Positions 8,893 through 15,999 of a DNA stretch of 63,429 nucleotides are shown in pieces; positions within the stretch are counted from its first letter, which is position 1, and each line of letters opens with the position of its first letter. The stretch is from Bacillus sp. FJAT-27264 (GTDB lineage Bacteria > Bacillota > Bacilli > Paenibacillales > Paenibacillaceae), in contig NZ_MAQW01000029.1 in the NCBI RefSeq assembly GCF_001682855.1, positions 134,864 to 198,292 of the forward strand, given 5' to 3'. The position numbers and the translations under genes were made by a program. Under the pieces are notes generated by a model. It saw only the letters and a program-made list of their open reading frames with translations. It made no database searches and had not been told where the DNA came from.

Positions 8893-8989
8893 TCTTCATC
8901 CTCTTGCGTAAAAAAGATTCCCTTTCACTCTTCCACTCCTTACAATGGAGAGTAGACTACACTGGATCTTTGAAGCTGGGGGAAAAGAA

Positions 8990-9928
8990 ATGTACTTATT
9001 TATCATAAATCCGCGTTCCGGGGGAGGCACAGGGCAGCGAACATGGCGAATCGTAGAGAAGCTGCTGAAGCAGCGGCTCATTTCTTACGAGACCCTGTTC
9101 ACCAAGGATGCTGCAAGCGCAGAACATGCCGTGCTGGAGGCCTTGGCCCGGCGGGAGTATTGGGAAGCTGCTGTCGTTGTCGGAGGGGATGGCACGATTC
9201 ACAGCGTGCTCGGCGCTCTTCATCAAAGTGGAATCCGGCTTGCGGTAATTCCGGCCGGCTCCGGCAATGATACGGCCCGCGGGTTCGGCATCCCTATGGA
9301 CCCGGAGACGGCACTGGCGACAGCCACCGGTGGACGCTGGCTGGACAGTGATCTACTCTCCGGCAGGGACGGATTCACCTTGACTGCTGTCGCTAGCGGC
9401 TTTGACGCTCAGGTGGCGGTTAATGTGAATACCAGCCGCTACAAGCGTTTTTGCAACGCTATCGGTGCCGGGCAGTTGGCATATATTATCGGCATCCTGC
9501 ATACGCTGCTGACGTTCAAGCCTTGCCGAGTCAACGTAGCCTGCGATGGCAAGGAGCATTCCTTCGAGACGGCCTGGCTCGTCTCGGTCTGCAACCTGCC
9601 GGGCTATGGCGGCGGGCTACAGATCTGCCCGCAGGCGGAGGCCGGGGACGGCCAACTCGACGTCTGCGTCGTGCACGGGTGCAGCCGCGGGCAGCTCCTG
9701 CGGCTGTTCCCTACGGTGCTGAAGGGCAGACACGTGTCTCTGCCCTTCGTCACCATGCTGCGCGGACGCAGCGTAGCAGTGACCTTCGAGCAGCCCCGGC
9801 AGGCCATCGGCGACGGCGAGAGCCTCGGCCTCGGGCCGCTCGCTGTGCGCTGCGAGCCTGGCGCGCTGCGCGTGCTGTCGCCGCAGGGCACAGCCGCGGC
9901 GCAGAGATCCTGCCAAGCCAGCGGCTAG
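8990..9928 (+). CDS. Diacylglycerol kinase family (YegS/LCB5-type) lipid kinase
   Basis: A 312-residue soluble lipid kinase. The nucleotide-binding fold starts with FIINPRSGGGTG at residues 4-15; the catalytic loop VVGGDGTIHSV comes at about 62-72, and AGSGNDTARG near 89-98. Homologues phosphorylate diacylglycerol or related lipids at the membrane (DgkB in B. subtilis). The start ATG 8990 has GGGGGAAAAGAA upstream; an in-frame ATG at 8945 lacks a site. The last third is markedly richer in GC than its surroundings. A strong terminator follows. Confidence 0.88.
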   Translation: MYLFIINPRSGGGTGQRTWRIVEKLLKQRLISYETLFTKDAASAEHAVLEALARREYWEAAVVVGGDGTIHSVLGALHQSGIRLAVIPAGSGNDTARGFGIPMDPETALATATGGRWLDSDLLSGRDGFTLTAVASGFDAQVAVNVNTSRYKRFCNAIGAGQLAYIIGILHTLLTFKPCRVNVACDGKEHSFETAWLVSVCNLPGYGGGLQICPQAEAGDGQLDVCVVHGCSRGQLLRLFPTVLKGRHVSLPFVTMLRGRSVAVTFEQPRQAIGDGESLGLGPLAVRCEPGALRVLSPQGTAAAQRSCQASG

Positions 9929-9971
9929 GCAGGGAGCACCGTCGTGCCGGATATGGACGGCACGACAAATA

Positions 9972-10009
9972 AGGCCAGCACGCGCTCTACCGCGCGTGCT
10001 GGCCTTTTT
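9972..10009 (+). terminator. Terminator after the lipid kinase gene
   Basis: Thirteen-base perfect arms (AGGCCAGCACGCG at 9972-9984 with CGCGTGCTGGCCT at 9993-10005) are followed by TTTT. It is oriented for the plus-strand kinase gene. Confidence 0.88.
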
Positions 10010-10043
10010 CGCTGCGGCGTTTAATAGCCGCAGCAGCAACAGC

Positions 10044-10124
10044 AAGCCGGAAACCATGGGCAGCTGCCCGGGTTTCCGGCTTGTCACGACGAGGTGCTGC
10101 CGTCTAACCCGGCAGCACCTCGTC
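10044..10124. repeat. Two long perfect hairpins at the end of xpt
   Basis: Outer arms GCCGGAAACC and GGTTTCCGGC (10046-10055, 10071-10080) enclose a second palindrome GGGCAGCTGCCC. Immediately beside it, 15-base perfect arms at 10088-10102 and 10110-10124 enclose the xpt stop codon (10104-10106). Neither is followed by a T-tract, so these are not classical terminators. They may protect the 3' end of the xpt messenger or separate convergent transcription. Confidence 0.6.
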
Positions 10125-10697
10125 GTCTTCCACAAATGCAATTTGCCCGTCTGTGAGCGAAGCAATTCGCACGAGCGATTCCACGCGGTAGCCCGCTTCC
10201 TGCAACAGCCGGTAGCCCGGCTGGAATGATTTTTCAATCACAATACCGATTCCAGCCACACTGCCTCCGGCCTGCTCCACAATCCTTGCGAGTCCGAAGG
10301 CAGCTTCGCCGTTCGCCAAGAAATCATCGACGATCAGCACCCGCTCTCCGGGGGCGATGAATTTTTTGGAGACGGTGATTTCATTGCTCTCTTTTTTCGT
10401 AAAAGAGTACACCTTCTCCACATAAATATCCTCTGTCAGCGTCAATGACTTCTGCTTACGGGCAAAAATCAGCGGCACATCCAGCTCCAGAGCGGTCATG
10501 ATGCCCGGCGCAATGCCAGAGGACTCGATGGTTAGCACCTTCGTGATCTCTTCTCCTTCAAAACGACGGGTAAATTCACGCCCGATCTCCCGCATCAGAA
10601 CCGGGTCCATCTGGTGATTCAAGAAAGAATCTACCTTGAGCACACCTTGGCCGAGAACGATACCTTCATCGACTACTTTTCGCCTCAACAAATCCAT
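10104..10697 (-). CDS. xpt: Xanthine phosphoribosyltransferase
   Basis: A 197-residue purine salvage enzyme that converts xanthine and PRPP to XMP. Recognisable parts are the N-terminus MDLLRRKVVDEGIVLGQGVL, the substrate loop SFLNHQMDP and the PRPP-binding motif VLIVDDFLANGEA at about 115-127. ATG 10697 has AGGAGG seven bases upstream. In Bacillus a guanine riboswitch usually precedes xpt; only 47 bases separate this gene from the one before it and no purine aptamer is visible, so control must come from elsewhere. Its stop codon lies in the loop of a long hairpin. Confidence 0.93.
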   Translation of the reverse strand: MDLLRRKVVDEGIVLGQGVLKVDSFLNHQMDPVLMREIGREFTRRFEGEEITKVLTIESSGIAPGIMTALELDVPLIFARKQKSLTLTEDIYVEKVYSFTKKESNEITVSKKFIAPGERVLIVDDFLANGEAAFGLARIVEQAGGSVAGIGIVIEKSFQPGYRLLQEAGYRVESLVRIASLTDGQIAFVEDDEVLPG

Positions 10698-10744
10698 ATG
10701 TACTCCTCCTTCTCCCACGAAATGGACCTTTTGTTTCACACGGG

Positions 10745-11056
10745 CTACAGCCCGCTCGGTTTCTGAGGCATAAGGTTCCCAACAATGGATTTCAAATCAT
10801 GGTCTTCCTTATTCTGATCCTGGGTGTTACCCGTGTCATACCCGGTAATCCGGATCTCCGAATAGTTCGCCCCTGCATTCACTGGTTTAAAAATCAGCTT
10901 CTCCCGGTCCTCCAGCCGCACCTCAAATTTCATGTCCTTGAACATGCCAATCAGCTCAGCCTCGCCCGGAGTAGCGCCTTCATCCAAAAACAACAGTCCG
11001 CGCAGTGGCTTCGGACCTTCCGGATGCACAACTTCAAAATGAACGATGCATTCCAT
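10745..11056 (-). CDS. Conserved hypothetical protein (103 aa)
   Basis: I do not recognise the family. The protein is soluble and acidic, with an alternating beta-rich pattern (MECIVHFEVVHPEG, KFEVRLEDREKLIFKP) and a disordered tail ending in MPQKPSGL. ATG 11056 is preceded by GGGAGGTG, which decides the start against a longer reading from 11119. It lies between a TrmB-type regulator and xpt on the same strand, with gaps of about 48 bases on each side, so all three may be cotranscribed. Confidence 0.65.
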   Translation of the reverse strand: MECIVHFEVVHPEGPKPLRGLLFLDEGATPGEAELIGMFKDMKFEVRLEDREKLIFKPVNAGANYSEIRITGYDTGNTQDQNKEDHDLKSIVGNLMPQKPSGL

Positions 11057-11105
11057 ATCTTTCACCTCCCTGAAATAATTTCGTTTCGGGCCGAAAGGCT
11101 CCGCC

Positions 11106-11906
11106 TTATTCTTGCCCATCCTCGCTGTGCATTACATATTTGCTATAGATGCTGCTATAGCGATCACCGTACCGCTGTTCCAACTCAGCGCCCATATCCT
11201 GCTCCAGCTCGAATAGTACCATTTCTTGTGTAAAATGATTCAACAGCAGTTCGACCATCACCGGGTGCTCGGTGACGACGGCCTGTGCTGTACCGTCACT
11301 ATAGCGCATGCCAAGCATGCACCAGCTCCGGTCAATCACGAACGAGAATTTACGGCCGTCACTACGCGGCGGCTTTCCGCCCAGCGGCGTCCAGGCAGGT
11401 GGGGCTGCAACGGCATTGCCGCCGTCAAATGCCCACAGCAGCCTAACGCCCCGCAGCTCAGCTTGTTCCAGCTCGCTGCGCAACAGCGTTGCTTCCTCCC
11501 GCCAAACGTCAACCACGATCTCCTGCTCAGCCAGATTCAGCTGATGCATCAGTGCACCAAGCACGTTGCGGTCACCCTCAACATTATAAAATGACGGGGT
11601 TACCGGTCCGCCGCGCGGCATTTCGTTCTCCATATAAGCGAGGGAGCTCTGAATCCGTCCGGAGATCATCGTCGAGAGTTCCTCCGGATTCAGCACACTA
11701 TACCGTGCCGGCTCTCCCTCCCCGCATCGCACATATCCTTGCTGTGTCAGGCGCTGCAGCGCAGCATATACGTTAGATCTCGATACTCCGAGCTGTTTGG
11801 CTACTTCATAGCCCGAAGCTTGACCTTTGGTCGCCAGCTCCACCATAATTTTGGACTCCATCTCTGTGAAGCCCAGATTGCGCAGATGCAGCAGCAACTG
11901 TTCCAT
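11106..11906 (-). CDS. TrmB-family transcriptional regulator
   Basis: A 266-residue regulator. Residues 1-75 form a winged helix typical of TrmB (FTEMESKIMVELATKGQASG, then VAKQLGVSRSNVYAALQRL). The C-terminal part resembles the phospholipase-D-like effector domain of the family (EIVVDVWREEATLLRSELEQ). TrmB proteins bind sugars or other ligands and repress or activate transport genes. No sugar transporter is nearby, so the target is unknown. The start ATG 11906 has AGGGGGA upstream. It follows the zinc-ribbon gene by 29 bases. Confidence 0.85.
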   Translation of the reverse strand: MEQLLLHLRNLGFTEMESKIMVELATKGQASGYEVAKQLGVSRSNVYAALQRLTQQGYVRCGEGEPARYSVLNPEELSTMISGRIQSSLAYMENEMPRGGPVTPSFYNVEGDRNVLGALMHQLNLAEQEIVVDVWREEATLLRSELEQAELRGVRLLWAFDGGNAVAAPPAWTPLGGKPPRSDGRKFSFVIDRSWCMLGMRYSDGTAQAVVTEHPVMVELLLNHFTQEMVLFELEQDMGAELEQRYGDRYSSIYSKYVMHSEDGQE

Positions 11907-11935
11907 TCTTATGTCCCCCTAAGCTGACTGTAAAA

Positions 11936-12718
11936 CTATATTTGCTCCGAGCCGCAGCGCGGGCACCACATGGAGCCTTTCGGAAGATCTGTGCGGCAGA
12001 TCTGGCATTTTACCATATCCCGCCCGCCATGCTCCTCGCTAGTCGCTGCCGGATCTTGTTGTTCTCCCGATTTCCAATCACGGATGCGCCGATCCAGCTC
12101 AAGCTGTCGCAACCGTTCACGTTCCAATTCATCAGCATGACGACGTTCCTTGTCAACATCCGAGATGCTCTCATCATACTCTTCAAGCGGCAGTTCATCC
12201 TCAGCAAGCCCTGTTTCAGAGTACACGCCAGCCGGACTCATCTTCAGCGCGATTTCCCGCTCCTCATCAGTCAGGTCCTCAGCGCCATAGTATTGATGCT
12301 CATCTTCTTCCTCATGCACGGTATACACCGGCTCCGGCTGAGCAGGTGCCTTATACGTAAAAGCCGGCTCTTCCTGCTTACGTCCGCAGTGAGGGCAAAA
12401 ATTGGCGTCCAGGGCCACAACCTGGCCGCAGGCGCACAACCGCTCATTTTTCAACTCGGCTATGCGGGAACGCAATACGTCGATTCTCTCCTGGTGTCTT
12501 GAACAGACGCGTGACAGCTCCACCATTTTCCCTTCAGCCTCTGACATATCCCTCAAACGGTATCCTTCATAGAAAAGCCGGCCCATTTTCAAAAATTCAA
12601 CTTCCATCTCACGCTCGATATCTGAAATCTGGTTATTCAGCTTACCGATCTCCACAGAACCTTGTGCTTTTTCGGTAACCCGGCTGGCACCGTCCTTGAT
12701 ACGCTGCAATAAGTTCAT
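11936..12718 (-). CDS. Coiled-coil zinc-ribbon protein (260 aa)
   Basis: The N-terminal 80 residues form a coiled coil (IGKLNNQISDIEREMEVEFL). Two zinc ribbons are visible: CACGQVVALDANFCPHCG in the middle and CQICRTDLPKGSMWCPRCG at the C-terminus. An acidic, low-complexity stretch (HEEEDEHQYYGAEDLTDEER) joins them. No enzyme motif is seen, so this may be a scaffold or nucleic-acid/protein binding factor. ATG 12718 has AAGGAGGAG upstream; a longer reading from 12829 has none. Divergent from the gene at 12856. Confidence 0.72.
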   Translation of the reverse strand: MNLLQRIKDGASRVTEKAQGSVEIGKLNNQISDIEREMEVEFLKMGRLFYEGYRLRDMSEAEGKMVELSRVCSRHQERIDVLRSRIAELKNERLCACGQVVALDANFCPHCGRKQEEPAFTYKAPAQPEPVYTVHEEEDEHQYYGAEDLTDEEREIALKMSPAGVYSETGLAEDELPLEEYDESISDVDKERRHADELERERLRQLELDRRIRDWKSGEQQDPAATSEEHGGRDMVKCQICRTDLPKGSMWCPRCGSEQI

Positions 12719-12799
12719 CGATGCTCCTCCTTCTCCACAGTGAAACGTGCTTCTATCATACCAAATGTGCCGCACAGATTCATTATTTACCGTTCTGTG

Positions 12800-12805
12800 T
12801 ATAAT
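12800..12805 (+). promoter_or_regulatory. Probable -10 box for the gene at 12856
   Basis: A perfect TATAAT lies 50 bases before the start codon. The best hexamer 17 bases upstream, GATTCA, is a poor -35, so this promoter is only a suggestion. Confidence 0.4.
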
Positions 12806-12855
12806 AGTAAAAAATGAACCCAAGGGCAATATAACGGAAAATGGAGGGATTCACA

Positions 12856-13233
12856 ATGGCGGCCAATCACCAGAAAAAACGTTATTTTGTCTCAGCAGCC
12901 CATGTAGTAATCCAGAATATCCGTAATGAATCCAATGAGTTTGAAGTACACCTGAACGATGAGGAGCTGACGATCCTGCAAGATCTGTTAACTAATCTGG
13001 AAAGCGACGATGACTATACGTTCCGCAGAGCCTTTGTTCCGTTTAAATCCGCGGATCACGATGACGCCGCCCAGGAGTTTGATGATCAGACCATTGCCTT
13101 ATACCGATATTTGTACGAACATGGCAGCAACGATACCAGACAAATGATTAAGTCCTTGAATGTTTTAACCAAGCTGGAGAACACCGCTTATCAAGACAAG
13201 GGTTATGGCGGGGGCACACCCCTGAACAAATAG
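12856..13233 (+). CDS. Conserved hypothetical protein (125 aa)
   Basis: I cannot assign a family. The protein is soluble and predicted largely helical, with an acidic centre (LNDEELTILQDLLTNLESDDDY) and no cysteine. ATG 12856 follows GGAGGGATTCACA, which favours it over the ATG at 12841. It is a single-gene unit: a TATAAT lies upstream and a compact terminator follows at 13332. Confidence 0.7.
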   Translation: MAANHQKKRYFVSAAHVVIQNIRNESNEFEVHLNDEELTILQDLLTNLESDDDYTFRRAFVPFKSADHDDAAQEFDDQTIALYRYLYEHGSNDTRQMIKSLNVLTKLENTAYQDKGYGGGTPLNK

Positions 13234-13331
13234 ATACGCATGATGCAGCGGCTGTATGTGCAGTAATACGTAATTCAGCTCAGAATGATTGTGAAGAATC
13301 CTTGAACAGCCATTGACCGGACACCGGAGAG

Positions 13332-13355
13332 GAACCCTTCGGGGTTCGTTTTTTT
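13332..13355 (+). terminator. Terminator with TTCG tetraloop
   Basis: Arms GAACCC and GGGTTC enclose a TTCG tetraloop, then G and seven T residues. It ends the transcript of the hypothetical gene at 12856-13233. Confidence 0.88.
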
Positions 13356-13420
13356 GCTTCCGGGGATATAGATCGGTTAAAATGGAGTCAGTCACACATA
13401 ACGAAATCGGGAGAGAAGCA

Positions 13421-14164
13421 GTGGAAGACGAACAAGAAAGCCGTCAGCTTACGCTGAGTCAGTTGCAGGTACACGTAAAGGATCTTCAGCAATGGAAGGC
13501 CAATGAGGATTTTGCCAGACAGATTGAGGAATTCAAGGCATTACCGGCCCTTTACCGTCATGCTCTTAATGAGCTTCAGAATAAAATTGATATCATCAGA
13601 ACAGAATGGCAGGTTCGGGATGGCTTTAGCCCGATCGAACATGTCAAATCCCGGATCAAGGAACCCAAGAGTATCATCCAAAAGATGGAGCGCAAGGGAT
13701 ACGACCTTTGCCTTGAGAATATGGAGAACTATATTCATGATATTGCCGGTATGCGAATTGTTTGTGCATTTGTCAAAGATATCTACCGTTTAGTGGATCA
13801 TTTAAGTGTGCGTGAAGATATGCGCGTTCTGGAGATCAAGGATTATATCGCCCATCCCAAGCCGAACGGCTATCAAAGCCTGCATGTTATCGTCGCTATC
13901 CCGCTGATCCTGCTTGAAGGGACACGCTGGGTGAAGGCAGAAATCCAGCTTCGTACCCTTGCTATGGATTTTTGGGCAAGCATGGAACACATCCTGTATT
14001 ATAAATTCGATAAACAGCTTCCGACACATGTTGCGGACGAACTCAAAGAAGCCGCCCGCGCCGCAGATGAACTCGATCAAAAAATGCTCCGCCTGCGCAG
14101 AGAAATCCTGGAACTAACCGAAGGCGACAGCAACGGTAGCAGTACCGGCCTGCGTAAAACGTAA
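13421..14164 (+). CDS. ywaC: Small alarmone synthetase, YwaC/RelP type
   Basis: A single-domain (p)ppGpp synthetase of about 247 residues with no hydrolase or regulatory domain. The family stretches are clear: SPIEHVKSRIKEPKSI, IHDIAGMRIVC, HPKPNGYQSLHVI and EIQLRTLAMDFWASMEH. They resemble B. subtilis YwaC more than YjbM, particularly in HPKPNGY and the C-terminal LDQKMLRLRREI. It transfers pyrophosphate from ATP to GDP or GTP under cell-envelope or other stress. I prefer GTG 13421, preceded by GGGAGAG; ATG 13382 is in frame but has no clear site. A terminator follows at about 14300. Confidence 0.88.
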   Translation: MEDEQESRQLTLSQLQVHVKDLQQWKANEDFARQIEEFKALPALYRHALNELQNKIDIIRTEWQVRDGFSPIEHVKSRIKEPKSIIQKMERKGYDLCLENMENYIHDIAGMRIVCAFVKDIYRLVDHLSVREDMRVLEIKDYIAHPKPNGYQSLHVIVAIPLILLEGTRWVKAEIQLRTLAMDFWASMEHILYYKFDKQLPTHVADELKEAARAADELDQKMLRLRREILELTEGDSNGSSTGLRKT

Positions 14165-14299
14165 GAACTATTCTGTTTAAGCAGACTAACAAGCCTCCGC
14201 ATTGTTGAACAGAATTTCAAGCCTAGGTGAAGAATTAATTCACTGGCTCAATAGGCTGCTTCCTATACAGTATTGATTGAACAACTTCTGCGCTATCTA

Positions 14300-14349
14300 A
14301 AAAGAACCTTCATGCCCGAGCTTGAGTAGCGGCATCGAAGGTTCTTTTG
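14300..14349 (+). terminator. Terminator downstream of ywaC
   Basis: Arms AAAAGAACCTTC and GAAGGTTCTTTT, extended by ATGCC/GGCAT, form a long hairpin with its own A- and T-tracts, so it can work in either direction. It lies 135 bases after the ywaC stop. Confidence 0.75.
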
Positions 14350-14600
14350 GTTATAGTAACCGTTTATTGCTTGCTTCTTACTCTTATCACTTACTGCTTA
14401 TTAACTACTTCTCTCCACTTATCAATACTCATCTGTCGCTACTCATCACTACTTATCGCCACTTAGCATTGCTTAGCACCGTTCATTACTACTCATCACT
14501 TACATCACTTACTTCATACTGCTAACCTCTTACTTCATACTGCTAACCACTTACCACTCACTTCTCACTTCTCACTGCTTACCTTCTACTTCCTGCTTCT
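14350..14600. repeat. G-poor low-complexity DNA
   Basis: This stretch is built from short C/T/A words such as CTTACT, CTCATCACT and CACTTA and has very few G residues on the plus strand. A 22-base segment around CATACTGCTAACC occurs twice in tandem near 14510-14555. There is no gene. Confidence 0.6.
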
Positions 14601-14633
14601 TGCCTGCCATTGCTCGTTATCTCAATTCTGAAA

Positions 14634-14820
14634 ATAACGGGATTACCTCCAGTTATTCAGAGCTAAAACTCAATCATCCTTCATTTAACTGGAAATACTC
14701 CAGCTAATTGGCTCAATATCCCCCACCATCCGGCCAAACGACAATATTAACGGGAGTTTTTCCTGTTAATTAGCGGAGAACTGGCGAATTCAGCAAATTA
14801 ACGGGAGTTTTTCCTGTTAA
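14634..14820. repeat. Four palindromic 23-bp elements at about 51-bp spacing
   Basis: Elements at 14634-14656, 14685-14707, 14747-14769 and 14798-14820 share the form TTAAC(G/T)GGA-N5-TCC(A/T)G(T/C)TAA. The last two are identical. Start-to-start distances are 51, 62 and 51 bases. No coding potential is seen. Confidence 0.8.
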
Positions 14821-14889
14821 ACCCTTACCTCACCTACTCCACGGGGAAAACCATATCCATCACAGCAACACACGCTTTCTGTGATGCAG

Positions 14890-15205
14890 TGCAACGTACA
14901 TCGATGTACTGCACGTTCTGCAATGTACTGTAACGAAAGGCGATGTACTGCGATGTACTGCGATGTACTGCGATGTACTGCGATGTACTGCAATTTCTGC
15001 AATGTACTGCGATGTACTGCGATGTACTGCGATGTACTGCGATGTACTGCGATGTACTGCGATGTACTGCGATGTACTGCGATGTACTGCAATTTCTGCA
15101 ATGTACTGTACTGAGCATTGCTTTTCTGTCTTCGCTGTACTCTATCGTACTTTGCTACACTCTATCGTACTGCGCTGCACTTTATCGTACTACCCTCTAC
15201 TGTAC
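14890..15205. repeat. 10-bp tandem satellite (unit CGATGTACTG)
   Basis: Five perfect units at 14941-14990 and eight at 15011-15090 are separated and followed by the variant CAATTTCTGCAATGTACTG. A degenerate 20-base-period tail carries TATCGTAC at 15143, 15163 and 15183. The leading edge holds the palindrome GTACATCGATGTAC (14896-14909). Frames read through it give Cys-rich repeats of MYCDVLRCTA, which I do not consider genes. Confidence 0.9.
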
Positions 15206-15252
15206 AACACGGCACTTCGCAAATATTTCCCGTGTCATTTCACAACTACATT

Positions 15253-15972
15253 TCACGCCTTGCGAATGTTCTGAGCTCGTTTAACAGCAGCTTCAGACAC
15301 CCGCCGCATGACCAGATGCAGTCCCTCGCGAGCTTTGGGAGTCTGGGGCAGTAGCCGCTGCCACTCTTCCTTCGTGTCCGCAGTCACCGGTGCGGAGGGG
15401 AGAGCACGTTCCGCGATTTCATGGAATAGCGTGCCAGGCTGATGCAGCGAGCCTTCAGCCGCTGCCTCGACCAGCCACTCCCCCGAGGTAACTGGCGGTC
15501 CTTTCCGCTCGAGACGGCTCAGCTCGGATGCCAGATCACTCGGCTTTGCCGGTTCGTCCTCCACAGCTTCCAGCTCCTGCTCCTCTGCCCAAAGCGCGAA
15601 CACTCCGTTCAGCAGCTCCGCCTGGTTCATCCCCCGCAGCGCAAAAGCTAACCATGGATCATGAGCCAGCTGGTTCCTCAGCAGCCTTAGCAATTCGGTC
15701 TGCTTACCTTCATGGAGGAGGCTGTAACTCCCTCCCTCCAATTCAGCGGCAGACGGCAAAAGAAATGTCTCAAGAACCGCATCAGCTATGCGTCCCTGAA
15801 GCAGTCCATACACTTCACCAGCCTGACCGGCCAGCATGCGTATGATACCTCTCTTGGCATCCGCCGCCCAGAGTGGAACCTCCAGACTGACCCTGTCATC
15901 AGCGTCCCATACCGCATTTATTTTACCGGGGGAGACTTCCAGCTTCAGCTTTGGCTCTGATAACTCACTCAT
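15253..15972 (-). CDS. Hypothetical partner protein of the SNF2 helicase (239 aa)
   Basis: No domain is recognised. The protein is acidic, rich in Leu, Ala and Glu, and probably soluble. SNF2 helicases of Bacillota are often next to a SWIM zinc-finger gene, but the Cys-x-Cys...His SWIM motif is absent here. It starts 28 bases after the helicase stop on the same strand, with AGGAGG-like sequence before ATG 15972, so the two are very likely cotranscribed and may act together. Its 3' end lies 50 bases from the 10-bp satellite. Confidence 0.65.
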   Translation of the reverse strand: MSELSEPKLKLEVSPGKINAVWDADDRVSLEVPLWAADAKRGIIRMLAGQAGEVYGLLQGRIADAVLETFLLPSAAELEGGSYSLLHEGKQTELLRLLRNQLAHDPWLAFALRGMNQAELLNGVFALWAEEQELEAVEDEPAKPSDLASELSRLERKGPPVTSGEWLVEAAAEGSLHQPGTLFHEIAERALPSAPVTADTKEEWQRLLPQTPKAREGLHLVMRRVSEAAVKRAQNIRKA

Positions 15973-15999
15973 GTGATCCCTCCTGTTCCCCTTCCCGTA

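Noticed and set aside
10698..10744. Guanine riboswitch before xpt
   Set aside because: Only 47 bases separate xpt from the upstream gene and none of the conserved aptamer parts is visible.
14881..15284. Cys-rich repeat peptides in several frames of the 10-bp satellite, and the idea of a CRISPR array
   Set aside because: The unit is 10 bases with no unique spacers, and the frames are open only because of the repeat. It is not a CRISPR array and probably not coding.
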